Below, piece by piece: positions 1 to 6,541 of a stretch of DNA of 16,024 nucleotides. The stretch is from DATBDM01 sp036269915 (lineage in GTDB: Bacteria > Actinomycetota > Thermoleophilia > Solirubrobacterales > Solirubrobacteraceae): the NCBI GenBank assembly GCA_036269915.1, contig DATBDM010000024.1:1-16024 (forward strand). Direction: 5' to 3'. Under the pieces are notes generated by a model that was not told where the DNA came from, did no database searches, and saw only the letters and a list, made by a program, of their open reading frames with translations. Numbering within the stretch: the stretch's first letter is position 1; the number at the start of each line of letters is the position of its first letter. A program made the translations under genes and the position numbers.

Positions 1-224
1 TCGAGCTCCCGCCGCCCGAAGCCCTCGCGGTCGCGGTAGGACACGTGGGCGCCGACGACGACGCCGAGCTTCGACGCACGGCGCGCGACCGCGAGCATCG
101 TCGCCGCGTCACCGGCGTGGAACCCGCAGGCGACGTTGGCGCTCGTCACCAGCGCGAGCAGCGCGTCGTCGTCGCCCACGCCCTCGCCGACGTCCGCGTT
201 GAGGTCGAGCACCCCCGCTGACAT
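1..224 (-). CDS. pxpA: 5-oxoprolinase subunit A (LamB/YcsF family), N-terminal part
   Basis: Reading the minus strand from the ATG at 224-222 gives about 74 residues that match the N-terminus of the LamB/YcsF family. They include LDLNADVGEG near residues 6-15, a DDDALL stretch, VTSANVACGFHAGD and then GAHVSYRDREGFGRRE. In this family PxpA works with PxpB and PxpC to cleave 5-oxoproline to glutamate using ATP. The start fits the usual position, only a few residues before the LNAD motif. An in-frame GTG lies 36 bases upstream but would add residues not typical of the family. No clear Shine-Dalgarno sequence precedes the ATG. The gene runs off the left edge, so about 70 percent of the protein and any pxpB/pxpC partners are not visible. 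The family call is firm; the substrate follows from the family. Confidence 0.88.
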   Translation of the reverse strand, partial: MSAGVLDLNADVGEGVGDDDALLALVTSANVACGFHAGDAATMLAVARRASKLGVVVGAHVSYRDREGFGRREL

Positions 225-493
225 CAGGGCGAAGCCACCCGCCCGAATGTTCTCCACATGGACATGCCAGGCACCCTCACCGTGATGCAGGATGCTCTCA
301 TGCCGTCCGCCCGCACCACTCGCTCAAGTGTCCGACGCGTGGTCCTCGTGCCTGCGACTCCGACCTCCTCCCAGGGTCGCGGCGATGAGCTCATCCGCCG
401 CTACCGGCTTGCCCGGCTGCGGTTGGAGGGACGCGAGGCCACGGCCGCCGAGGCTCCCCGACCCGGACTCATCGGCGGCTGACCGCGCGCCCG

Positions 494-531
494 CCGCCGC
501 CCCCGTCTCCGCCAGCAAGGGGGCGGCGGCC
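494..531. terminator. GC-rich perfect hairpin, possible terminator
   Basis: Two perfectly complementary 12-base arms (494-505 GCCGCCGCCCCC and 520-531 GGGGGCGGCGGC) flank a 14-base loop. There is no T-run on either side, so it is not a classical intrinsic terminator, although high-GC actinobacteria often use such hairpins. It lies upstream of the small membrane gene and far from the end of any gene visible here, so its role is uncertain. It could end an unannotated short transcript or insulate the promoter downstream. Confidence 0.4.
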
Positions 532-582
532 GGGCCGTGGCAAGGGTGTGGACAACTTCACCGCGCGTTGATCTGTCAGCGG

Positions 583-588
583 TAATCT
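583..588 (+). promoter_or_regulatory. possible -10 element (TAATCT) for a leaderless transcript
   Basis: TAATCT fits the actinobacterial TANNNT -10 pattern and ends 7 bases before the GTG at 596. Transcription would then start at or next to the start codon. The lack of a Shine-Dalgarno sequence before this GTG agrees with leaderless translation. No good -35 hexamer is seen at the usual distance, so this is only a suggestion. Confidence 0.3.
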
Positions 589-595
589 CGGTCGG

Positions 596-799
596 GTGAA
601 CGAGTCCGCTTCCCCATCTCCGTCGGTGTTCGGCACGCTCGCCCGCAAGGGGATCGCCTGGCTGATCCTCATCGCGATCGCCGTGATCCTCGTCAAGGTC
701 GCCGTCGGCATCGTCGTCGGCCTGGTCACGACGCTCGTGGTCATCGCCGCGGTCGTCGCGCTCGGCTTCGGGGCGCTCTGGGCGTACCGCCACCTCTAG
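596..799 (+). CDS. small membrane protein, unknown function
   Basis: This is a 67-residue protein starting at GTG. About 18 polar N-terminal residues (NESASPSPSVFG) are followed by two almost continuous hydrophobic stretches, roughly residues 20-40 (AWLILIAIAVILVKVAVGIVV) and 43-62 (VTTLVVIAAVVALGFGALW), and a short RHL tail. The shape is a two-helix hairpin in the membrane. I do not recognise a family. It ends 6 bases before the next small gene, so the two are probably co-transcribed and may continue into ilvB 342 bases further on. No Shine-Dalgarno sequence is visible; a TANNNT element just upstream points to a leaderless message. Codon use is as GC-rich as in its neighbours, and the coherent hydrophobic pattern supports a real gene. 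Confidence 0.65.
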   Translation: MNESASPSPSVFGTLARKGIAWLILIAIAVILVKVAVGIVVGLVTTLVVIAAVVALGFGALWAYRHL

Positions 800-805
800 C
801 GCGCC

Positions 806-1099
806 TTGGCCTACGTCGTCATCTGCGTCTTCTTCGGCCTGGCCGGAGGCGTGGTCGGACGCGTCAAGGGCTCGTCGTTCTTCCTCTGGTTCCTGATCTC
901 CGCGATCGCACCGATCGTGGGGCTGCTGGCCGCGATCCTCTATCGCCCTGAGAGCAACGAGGAGCGCCGCGTGTGCCCGCGCTGCGGCAAGGTGCTCAAG
1001 CTCTACGACCAGGTGTGCATGCGCTGTGGCCTCGACCTCGACTTCCCGGAGGCCACGCTGCCCCCGGAGTCGCAGGTGGCCGCGCCGGGCCGCCGATAG
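806..1099 (+). CDS. small membrane protein with C-terminal zinc ribbon
   Basis: A 97-residue protein with two parts. Residues 1-46 form one or two membrane helices (YVVICVFFGLAGGVVG and FFLWFLISAIAPIVGLLAAILY). Residues 57-75 form a compact zinc ribbon, CPRCGKVLKLYDQVCMRCG, with four Cys in two CxxC pairs that should bind one zinc ion. The hydrophilic tail is acidic and then basic. It is of the broad 'zinc ribbon domain-containing protein' type; no specific function is known to me. The likely start is TTG at 806, because the frame is closed just upstream by the previous gene's end; this start is uncertain and no ribosome binding site is seen. The gene lies 6 bases after the preceding membrane gene and 41 bases before ilvB, which suggests one transcript. 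Confidence 0.7.
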   Translation: MAYVVICVFFGLAGGVVGRVKGSSFFLWFLISAIAPIVGLLAAILYRPESNEERRVCPRCGKVLKLYDQVCMRCGLDLDFPEATLPPESQVAAPGRR

Positions 1100-1120
1100 A
1101 CTGGTTCGCCCCGATCTCCT

Positions 1121-1127
1121 GGAAGGA
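1121..1127 (+). promoter_or_regulatory. ribosome binding site of ilvB
   Basis: GGAAGGA lies 13 bases before the ATG at 1141. The spacing is a little long, but it is the only purine-rich match in the 41-base gap. It supports the ATG at 1141 over an in-frame extension reaching back to 973, which would overlap the zinc-ribbon gene. Confidence 0.45.
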
Positions 1128-1140
1128 CCCAAGCGCCAGC

Positions 1141-2817
1141 ATGCGAGCAGTCGACGCCATCATGGAATGCCTCAAGGCCGAGGGTGTCGACGTCGTATTC
1201 GGCTATCCGGGCGGCGCGAACCTCCCCACCTACGACGCGTTCGTCGACGCGGGCATCCGCCACATCCTCGTCCGCCACGAGGCCGGCGGCGGCCACGCCG
1301 CGGAGGGTTACGCCAAGGCTTCCGGCAAGGTCGGCGTGGTCTTCGCGACCTCCGGCCCCGGCGCCACGAACATCGTCACCCCGCTGACCGACGCGATGAT
1401 GGACTCCGTGCCGCTCGTGGCCTTCACCGGCCAGGTGCGCACCGACCTGCTCGGCACGGACGGCTTCCAGGAGGCGGACACGTTCGGCATCACCATGCCG
1501 ATCGTCAAGCACTCGTTCATGATCCAGCACCCGAACGAGATCCCGCGGGCGGTGCACGAGGCCTTCCACATCGCTCGCACCGGGCGTCCCGGCCCCGTGC
1601 TGATCGACATCCCGCAGGACCTGTCGCGCGCGGAGATCGACTACGCGCCGGTCGGCGACGTCCGCCTGCCGGGCTACGCGCCGACGACCGACGGCAACTC
1701 CAAGCAGATCCGCCTCGCGGCCAAGGCCCTGGCCAACGCCCGGCGCCCGGTGCTCTACGCGGGCGGCGGCGTGGTCAACGCCGATGCCTCGGCCGAGCTG
1801 CGCGAGCTCGCCGCCGTCGACCGCTTCCCGGTCACGTGCACGCTGATGGGTCTCGGCGCCTTCCCGGCGCCGCATGCCCAGTGGCTCGGGATGCTCGGCA
1901 TGCACGGGACGCGCGCGGCCAACTACGCGATGGACGAGGCGGACCTGATCGTCGCGATCGGCGCCCGCTTCGACGACCGCGTGACCGGCAAGCTCTCGGA
2001 GTTCGCGCCGCGGGCCAAGTTCGTCCACATCGACGTCGACCCGGCGGAGATCTCCAAGAACGTCCCCGCGCACATCCCGATCGTGGGCGACGCGAAGAAC
2101 GTCCTGAGCCGGCTGGTCAGCGAGTACCGCGCGCTCGGCACCGAGCCCGCGCGCTTGGCGGAGTGGTGGGAGCGCATCGAGCGCTGGCGCAGCCAGCACC
2201 CGCTGCGCTACGACGACTCGGCGGACACGGAGATCAAGCCGCAGCGGCTGCTCGAGGCCCTCTACGAGGCGACGGGCGGCCACGCGATCCTCTCCACGGA
2301 CGTCGGCCAGCACCAGATGTGGGCCGCGCAGTACTTCCACTTCCCCGAGCCGCGGCGCTGGATCAACTCCGGCGGGCTGGGGACGATGGGCTTCGGCCTG
2401 CCCGCCGCGATCGGCGCGGCCATCGCCGAGCCGGAGATCCCGAGCGTGCTGATCACGGGCGACGGCTCGATCCAGATGAACATCCAGGAGCTCGCCACGG
2501 CGCGCCAGTTCGACGTGCCGGTGAAGGTGATCATCGCCAACAACGGCTATCTCGGCATGGTCCGCCAATGGCAGGAGCTGTTCTGGGACGGGCGCTACTC
2601 GCACGTCGACACCGGCCAGTACCCGGACTTCGTCAAGCTCGCCGAGGCCTACGGCTGCGCCGGCATCCGCCTGACCGACAAGACGAGCCTGGTCGACGAC
2701 CTCAGGGCGGCGCTCGCGACGGAGGGCCCGGTGGTCGTCGACGTCCGCGTCACCCGCGAGGAGTGCGTGTACCCGATGATCGCGCCCGGTGCGGCCGCGC
2801 GAGAAATGGTGGGGTGA
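1141..2817 (+). CDS. ilvB: acetolactate synthase large (catalytic) subunit
   Basis: This 558-residue thiamine diphosphate (ThDP) enzyme condenses two pyruvates to acetolactate, or pyruvate with 2-oxobutyrate, the first common step to valine, leucine and isoleucine. The three usual domains can be followed. The N-terminal ThDP domain carries the catalytic Glu47 in VRHE and the SGPGATN loop. The middle FAD-type domain carries TLMGLGAFP, GARFDDRVTGKLSEF and HIDVDPAEISKN. The C-terminal ThDP domain carries GDGS at 440-443 and the paired Asn467-Asn468, followed by GYLGMVRQWQELF. Length is normal for the family. The motif after the catalytic Glu reads EAGGGH, where most family members have EQGAAH. 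The next gene is the regulatory subunit ilvN, which fixes the assignment as a biosynthetic anabolic enzyme. No ilvC follows. Confidence 0.96.
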   Translation: MRAVDAIMECLKAEGVDVVFGYPGGANLPTYDAFVDAGIRHILVRHEAGGGHAAEGYAKASGKVGVVFATSGPGATNIVTPLTDAMMDSVPLVAFTGQVRTDLLGTDGFQEADTFGITMPIVKHSFMIQHPNEIPRAVHEAFHIARTGRPGPVLIDIPQDLSRAEIDYAPVGDVRLPGYAPTTDGNSKQIRLAAKALANARRPVLYAGGGVVNADASAELRELAAVDRFPVTCTLMGLGAFPAPHAQWLGMLGMHGTRAANYAMDEADLIVAIGARFDDRVTGKLSEFAPRAKFVHIDVDPAEISKNVPAHIPIVGDAKNVLSRLVSEYRALGTEPARLAEWWERIERWRSQHPLRYDDSADTEIKPQRLLEALYEATGGHAILSTDVGQHQMWAAQYFHFPEPRRWINSGGLGTMGFGLPAAIGAAIAEPEIPSVLITGDGSIQMNIQELATARQFDVPVKVIIANNGYLGMVRQWQELFWDGRYSHVDTGQYPDFVKLAEAYGCAGIRLTDKTSLVDDLRAALATEGPVVVDVRVTREECVYPMIAPGAAAREMVG

Positions 2818-2821
2818 TCTG

Positions 2822-2878
2822 ATGGGGTCGATGCGAGCGCCCAGGCGCAGCCAGCCAAGCGGAGCAGAGGTGGGGTGA
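2822..2878 (+). other. possible 18-codon linker ORF between ilvB and ilvN
   Basis: In the 57-base gap an ATG at 2822, 4 bases after the ilvB stop, opens an 18-codon frame (MGSMRAPRRSQPSGAEVG). Its TGA (2876-2878) overlaps the proposed GTG start of ilvN in the form GTGA. It could carry terminating ribosomes from ilvB to ilvN. It may also be chance, since short open frames are frequent in GC-rich DNA. Confidence 0.25.
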
Positions 2879-3441
2879 GCGGCATGGGCGAGCCGGGAAC
2901 CAAGGAGCCGCTCACGCTCGAGGAGCTCGAGGCGTCCGCCGGCGTGCGGACGGGCCGCAAGCACATCCTCTCGATCCTCGTCGAGAACAAGCCGGGCGTG
3001 CTGACCCGCATCGCGGGGCTGTTCGCCCGGCGCGGGTTCAACATCGACACGCTCGCCGTCGGGCCGACCGACGACGACGATCTGTCGCGCATCACGCTCA
3101 CCCTCGACGGGGCCATGCACCCGATCGATCAGGTGACCAAGCAGCTGCACAAGCTGGTCAACGTGCTGAAGATCCGCGACCTCGAGCCGTCCGAGACGGT
3201 CGCGCGCGAGCTCGCGCTGTTCAAGGTCTCCGCGGACGGTGCCAGCCGCGGCGAGGTCATGCAGATCGTGGAGATCTTCCGCGGCAAGGTCATCGACGTC
3301 ACGCGCCGCTCGGTGATCGCGGAGGTCACCGGGCCGCATGACAAGATCGAGGCGTTCGAGCGCATGGTGCGCCCGTTCGGCCTGGTCGAGATGGTCCGCA
3401 CCGGCGAGATCGCGGTCTCGCGGGGGCGCGGAGAGACCTGA
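2875..3441 (+). CDS. ilvN: acetolactate synthase small (regulatory) subunit
   Basis: A 188-residue protein from the GTG start, or 185 from the ATG at 2884; both have purine-rich sequence (GGAG at 2861, AGGTGG at 2868) at suitable distance. After a short variable N-terminus, residues about 24-95 form the ACT domain: KHILSILVENKPGVLTRIAG, then FARRGFNIDTLAVGPTDD and SRITLTLDG. This is the site of valine feedback binding in the family. The C-terminal part, with ALFKVSADG, EIFRGKVIDVTRRSVIAEVTG and an end near VRTGEIAVSRG, is the usual small-subunit C-domain that activates the catalytic subunit. It follows ilvB by 57 bases and is surely in the same transcript. Transcription probably ends at the hairpin immediately downstream. 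Confidence 0.95.
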   Translation: MSGMGEPGTKEPLTLEELEASAGVRTGRKHILSILVENKPGVLTRIAGLFARRGFNIDTLAVGPTDDDDLSRITLTLDGAMHPIDQVTKQLHKLVNVLKIRDLEPSETVARELALFKVSADGASRGEVMQIVEIFRGKVIDVTRRSVIAEVTGPHDKIEAFERMVRPFGLVEMVRTGEIAVSRGRGET

Positions 3442-3454
3442 CGGGAAACCGAGC

Positions 3455-3490
3455 CTGCCCGCCCGCGGCGCACGCGCCGCGGGCGGGCAG
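3455..3490. terminator. strong bidirectional hairpin terminator
   Basis: A perfect 16-bp stem (3455-3470 with 3475-3490, arm CTGCCCGCCCGCGGCG) and a 4-base CACG loop lie 13 bases after the ilvN stop and 4 bases before the last codon of the converging minus-strand gene. There is no T-run. Its position between convergent genes and its stability support termination in both directions. Confidence 0.8.
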
Positions 3491-3494
3491 TGGC

Positions 3495-3806
3495 TCAGGT
3501 GCGCTCGAGGTGCGTGACGCGCACCGCGCGGCGGATGCGGTCACGCACGGCCGGGAAGTCCTCGGCCGCGTGGATGCCGCGGGCGCGGATGCGCAGGTGC
3601 GCGGCCAGGCTCTCGGTGTGCGCGAACGGGTTGGCGATCAGCCGGCCGTCGTCGAGCGACATCGCGGCCTGCGGCCGGCCGTCGATCTCGCCGACGATGA
3701 TGTGACCCTGCAGGGGTCGCTGGGAGTCCATGGCCGCGATCCGCTCCAGGTCGCGGGCATCGGAGATGCGGGCGCCGCGGATCACGTAGGTGGTGGAGGA
3801 GAACAT
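3495..3806 (-). CDS. short GNAT-like protein, probably without acetyl-CoA site
   Basis: A 103-residue protein from the ATG at 3806-3804. Residues 6-70 follow the opening of a GNAT acetyltransferase fold: YVIRGARISDARDLERIAAM, then GHIIVGEIDGRPQAAMSL and DGRLIANPF. It then turns into a basic helix (HLRIRARG) and stops. The acetyl-CoA binding motif (Q/R-x-x-G-x-G/A) and the C-terminal half expected in a 150-residue GNAT enzyme are absent. Short proteins of this look exist in actinobacteria as hypothetical proteins, so it is more likely a reduced, non-enzymatic member than a broken gene. No Shine-Dalgarno sequence precedes the ATG; the minus strand reads a pyrimidine tract there. It lies 70 bases downstream of the FUSC gene and may share its transcript. 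Function is unknown. Confidence 0.7.
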   Translation of the reverse strand: MFSSTTYVIRGARISDARDLERIAAMDSQRPLQGHIIVGEIDGRPQAAMSLDDGRLIANPFAHTESLAAHLRIRARGIHAAEDFPAVRDRIRRAVRVTHLERT

Positions 3807-3876
3807 CGTGGCCTCGAATGGGGAGGAGGAGGGACCCGGATGAAGCTACGGATCCGCGACCGGCGGCGAACTGGGG

Positions 3877-5043
3877 CTAGCCAGCACGTTCGGGGGTGGA
3901 CAACCGGCCACCGGAGCCCGGTGCGACGTCCGACTCTGATCCGGCGAGCAGGAGCTCCTCGGTCGGCGCCTCGGCGAGTGGCTCGTCGGCTCCCACCGCC
4001 GCGGCGGCCGCGCGGCGCAGGTCGACGGCCGTCGAGCGCACCTGGCCGAAGATCTGCACGCCGATGAGCCCCGCGCCGGCCGGATCGTCGGCCAGCGCGG
4101 CCGCGGTGATGGCGTGATCGCGGGCGCTGTCGGCCTTGTCGGGATCGTCGAAGGCGCCGGCGAGCTCCCACACGGCGAGCTCGAGCTGACGCACGGCGGG
4201 CGCGAGCTCGGGGCTGATCGGCTCGCCCGCGCGCAGCGCGCGGCTGGCGTGGCGGGCGAGCACGCGCGTGTCGCGCACGGCGTAGTCGAGCTGCGGCAGC
4301 GTCCGGCCGTAGCGGTCGAGCTGCTCGCCCGAGCGCCGCCGGGGCGGGGCGAGCCGGACGGTCTCGCGCCCCGCGAGCAGCGCCTCGTCGAGCTCGCGCA
4401 CGTAGCGGTCGGCGTCGCGCACGGTGGCCAGCGCGTCGTCGGTGGCGCCGACGTCGCCCTGGTCGAGCCCGGTGGCGATGCGCTCGAGCGCGCGGCCGAG
4501 CCGGTCGAAGACCGACTGCGCGGCGCGGCCGACCTCCAGGACCGGGTCGTGGGGGAGCAGGAAGGAGCTGACGAGCAGCGCGACCGTGCCGCCGATGACC
4601 GCCTCGAGCATCCGGTTCGGCGTGAACCCGTCGCTCGCGGCGGGGCTGATCGTGGTCAGCAGGATCGCCGACACGGCCGCCTCGGAGACGAGCAGCTCAC
4701 CGCCGCCGAGCGCCAGCGCCGCGGTCATGGCGAGCAGGACCATGACGCCGATCTGCCACGGCCCGGTGCCGATCAGCTGCACGATCAGGTCCGCGATGGT
4801 CAGGCCGAGCACGACGCCGCCGGTGAGCTGGATCGCGCGCGAGCCGCGCTGGCCGCTCGAGGCGCCGAGCGCGATCACCGCGGCGATGCAGGCGAAGGCG
4901 GGGCGGTTGTCGGGCAGCAGCGCCGAGGCGACGTACCAGGCGAGCACGGCCGCGATCGCGGTCTGCAGCACGGGGCGCATCGACGCGCGCACCCGCCGGC
5001 GGGCGCCGGCGAGCGCGGAACGGGGCTCCAGGTGCCGCTTCAT
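3877..5043 (-). CDS. FUSC-family (aromatic acid exporter-like) membrane protein
   Basis: A 388-residue protein. A basic N-terminus (RRRVRASMR) precedes about six hydrophobic segments, near residues 25-43, 49-63, 71-92, 96-113, 119-133 and 145-163. They include AFACIAAVIALG and GGVVLGLTIADLIVQL, typical of the FUSC/ArAE region. Residues 165-388 form a mainly helical, charged cytoplasmic domain ending in an acidic tail. Relatives include fusaric acid resistance and p-hydroxybenzoic acid efflux proteins, but many have no known substrate, so transport of an organic acid is only a family-based guess. The ATG overlaps the stop of the preceding RmlD-like gene (ATGA at 5043-5040), with AAGGGG just upstream, so translation is probably coupled. 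This is the fourth gene of the operon beginning with the LacI regulator. Confidence 0.85.
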   Translation of the reverse strand: MKRHLEPRSALAGARRRVRASMRPVLQTAIAAVLAWYVASALLPDNRPAFACIAAVIALGASSGQRGSRAIQLTGGVVLGLTIADLIVQLIGTGPWQIGVMVLLAMTAALALGGGELLVSEAAVSAILLTTISPAASDGFTPNRMLEAVIGGTVALLVSSFLLPHDPVLEVGRAAQSVFDRLGRALERIATGLDQGDVGATDDALATVRDADRYVRELDEALLAGRETVRLAPPRRRSGEQLDRYGRTLPQLDYAVRDTRVLARHASRALRAGEPISPELAPAVRQLELAVWELAGAFDDPDKADSARDHAITAAALADDPAGAGLIGVQIFGQVRSTAVDLRRAAAAAVGADEPLAEAPTEELLLAGSESDVAPGSGGRLSTPERAG

Positions 5044-5951
5044 CCCCTTGGTTGTAGCTGGACGCGAAGCTCGGCGAGCAACTCGTCGACGCTCGGCGGC
5101 CGCAGGTCGAGCGCCCGGGCGGTCGCCGCGGTGTCGAGCCGGGTGTCGCGTGGGGTGCCCGGGATCCGCAGTGTCTCCGGCGCGGGTCCGACCACGACCA
5201 GCGCCGGATCCAGGCCGAACGCCTCGGCGGCGCGCCGCACGAGATCGACGCGGTGGACGTGCTCGCCGCCGCAGCAGTGCAGGACGCCGTCCACGTCGCG
5301 CTCGATCGCGGCGCGGATCATCCGCCCGCTCGCCGTCGCCGTGACCGGCGTGGCCCAGGCGTTGACCGCCTCGCCGTCCCAGACCGTGAACGTCGATCCA
5401 GCGCGCAGCGCGTCGATCGCCGAGGCGACGAGGTAGCCGAAGCCGACGTCCTGCTCGCGAACGGTGCGCGCGCGGGCGCGGTGGACGCCCTGGACGCCGG
5501 CGATCCGCGCGACCGTCCCTCGTCGCGCACGGTCGGCGACGACGGTCTCACAGACGACCTTGAGCGTCCCATAGGGCGTGGTCGGGTTCGGCGGCTCGTC
5601 CTCCGTCGCCGGGGCGGGCGGGCTCATGCCGTCGAAGACCCAGTCGGTCGAGATCAGGACCATGCGCGCGCCGACGGCGTTGGCCGCGTCGGTGACGTTG
5701 CGTGTCGCCCCGACGAACGAGTCCCAGGCGCGTCGGCGATCGGACAGCAGGCCGTCGAAGGCGTTCCAGATCGCCGCGTGCACGATCGCGTCGGGCGCGT
5801 GCTCCTCCACATACGCGGCGGTGGCCGCGCGGTCGGTGACGTCCAGCTCGGCGCGGGACGGCCCGAGCACCGTGTCGCCCGCCTCGGCGAACACGTCGAC
5901 GAGGTTCGAGCCGACGAACCCGCGCGCGCCGGTGATCAGGACCGTGCTCAT
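5040..5951 (-). CDS. RmlD-like NAD(P)-dependent sugar reductase / epimerase-family protein
   Basis: A 303-residue short-chain dehydrogenase of the extended type. The N-terminal Rossmann fold has GARGFVGSN (residues 8-16). STDWVFDG at 101-108 is close to the STDYVFDG signature of dTDP-4-dehydrorhamnose reductase (RmlD). Tyr127 and Lys131 in YGTLK are the catalytic pair. The C-terminal part has the substrate-side features WATPV and GVLHCCGGEHVHRVDLVRRAAEAFGLD seen in RmlD relatives. No rhamnose pathway genes (rmlA, B, C) lie nearby, so the true substrate is open and may be a nucleotide sugar or a free sugar derivative. The gene is joined by ATGA overlaps to the protease gene upstream and the FUSC gene downstream. 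Family assignment is good; function is not settled. Confidence 0.85.
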   Translation of the reverse strand: MSTVLITGARGFVGSNLVDVFAEAGDTVLGPSRAELDVTDRAATAAYVEEHAPDAIVHAAIWNAFDGLLSDRRRAWDSFVGATRNVTDAANAVGARMVLISTDWVFDGMSPPAPATEDEPPNPTTPYGTLKVVCETVVADRARRGTVARIAGVQGVHRARARTVREQDVGFGYLVASAIDALRAGSTFTVWDGEAVNAWATPVTATASGRMIRAAIERDVDGVLHCCGGEHVHRVDLVRRAAEAFGLDPALVVVGPAPETLRIPGTPRDTRLDTAATARALDLRPPSVDELLAELRVQLQPRG

Positions 5952-6541
5952 CGCGCCGGCCCCAGCGCCCGGGCGTCGAGCGCGTAGGCGACGCCGTCGC
6001 GGTCGGCGGCCTGCGCGAAGATCATGCCGACCACGTGCCCGCGGCCGTCGAGGACCGGCGCGCCGGAGTCGCCCGGCATCACGTCGGCCGCGAGCTCGAG
6101 CGCCGGACGGACCCGCACCGGGCCGCCGGAGCCGCGCACGCGCGCGGTGATCGCCCGCCGCACGCGCGCCGGCAGCGAGCGCGCTTCACCGGAGCGGAGC
6201 ACCCGTACGGTCACCCGCTCGCCGGGGCGCGCCGCGGCGGTGCGCGCGGACGTCGTCCCGACGCCGCGGACGGCCAGGACGGCGACGTCGAGGCGGCGGT
6301 CGACCCGCAGCACGCGGCCACGGCGGCCGGCCGCGGACACCTGCCGCCCGCCGTCGAGCACGTGGGCGACGGTCACCAACCGGTCGCGCCCGAGCGCGAA
6401 GGCCGTCGCGTTCGCGCCGGAGCGCTGCGCGTGCGTCGCGACGCGCACGGGGAGGACGGAGGGCTCGTCCGCCGCCCGCGCGCCGACACCGCCGCACCCG
6501 GCCGCGAGCGCCGCGAGGCCGACGGCGGCCAGCGACCTCAT
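5948..6541 (-). CDS. trypsin-like serine protease, predicted lipoprotein
   Basis: A 197-residue protein. A short signal peptide (MRSLAAVGLAALAAGC) ends in a lipobox, LAAGC, with Cys16 as the predicted lipid-modified residue, so the protein should sit on the outer face of the membrane. The rest is a compact chymotrypsin-fold protease with the full triad visible: His60 in VTVAHVLDG, Asp85 in RLDVAVLAV and Ser159 in MPGDSGAPV. There is no PDZ domain, unlike DegP/HtrA proteins. The ATG overlaps the stop of the LacI regulator (ATGA at 6541-6538), and the stop overlaps the start of the RmlD-like gene. A protease tied this closely to a sugar-type regulator is unusual. Its target is unknown. Confidence 0.85.
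   Translation of the reverse strand: MRSLAAVGLAALAAGCGGVGARAADEPSVLPVRVATHAQRSGANATAFALGRDRLVTVAHVLDGGRQVSAAGRRGRVLRVDRRLDVAVLAVRGVGTTSARTAAARPGERVTVRVLRSGEARSLPARVRRAITARVRGSGGPVRVRPALELAADVMPGDSGAPVLDGRGHVVGMIFAQAADRDGVAYALDARALGPAR

Larger units (their letters stand above)
225..595. other. intergenic stretch between pxpA and the small membrane gene
   Basis: This stretch lies between divergent genes. Short open frames occur on both strands, for example 258-482 plus and 324-518 minus. Their products are rich in Arg, Ala and Pro, they lack ribosome binding sites, and they resemble no family I know, so I do not call them genes. The stretch should hold the promoters for pxpA (leftward) and for the small membrane gene (rightward). 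The structures I can see in it are the hairpin at 494-531 and a possible -10 element at 583-588. Confidence 0.6.

Noticed and set aside
258..482. A 74-codon plus-strand frame in the left intergenic region
   Set aside because: It has no ribosome binding site and no recognisable domain, and several overlapping frames in the same stretch are equally open, as expected by chance in GC-rich DNA.
973..1140. An upstream extension of ilvB to 973
   Set aside because: The added residues overlap the zinc-ribbon gene in another frame and match no acetolactate synthase N-terminus. ATG 1141 fits the family start.
1003..3339. A 778-codon open frame on the minus strand across ilvBN
   Set aside because: It is the antisense shadow of ilvB and ilvN. 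Its product is a low-complexity Arg/Asp/Val/Leu mix with no domain, and the plus-strand genes are certain.
4114..5436. A 440-codon plus-strand frame opposite the FUSC and RmlD-like genes
   Set aside because: It is Arg/Ala/Gly-rich without domains and spans two real minus-strand genes.
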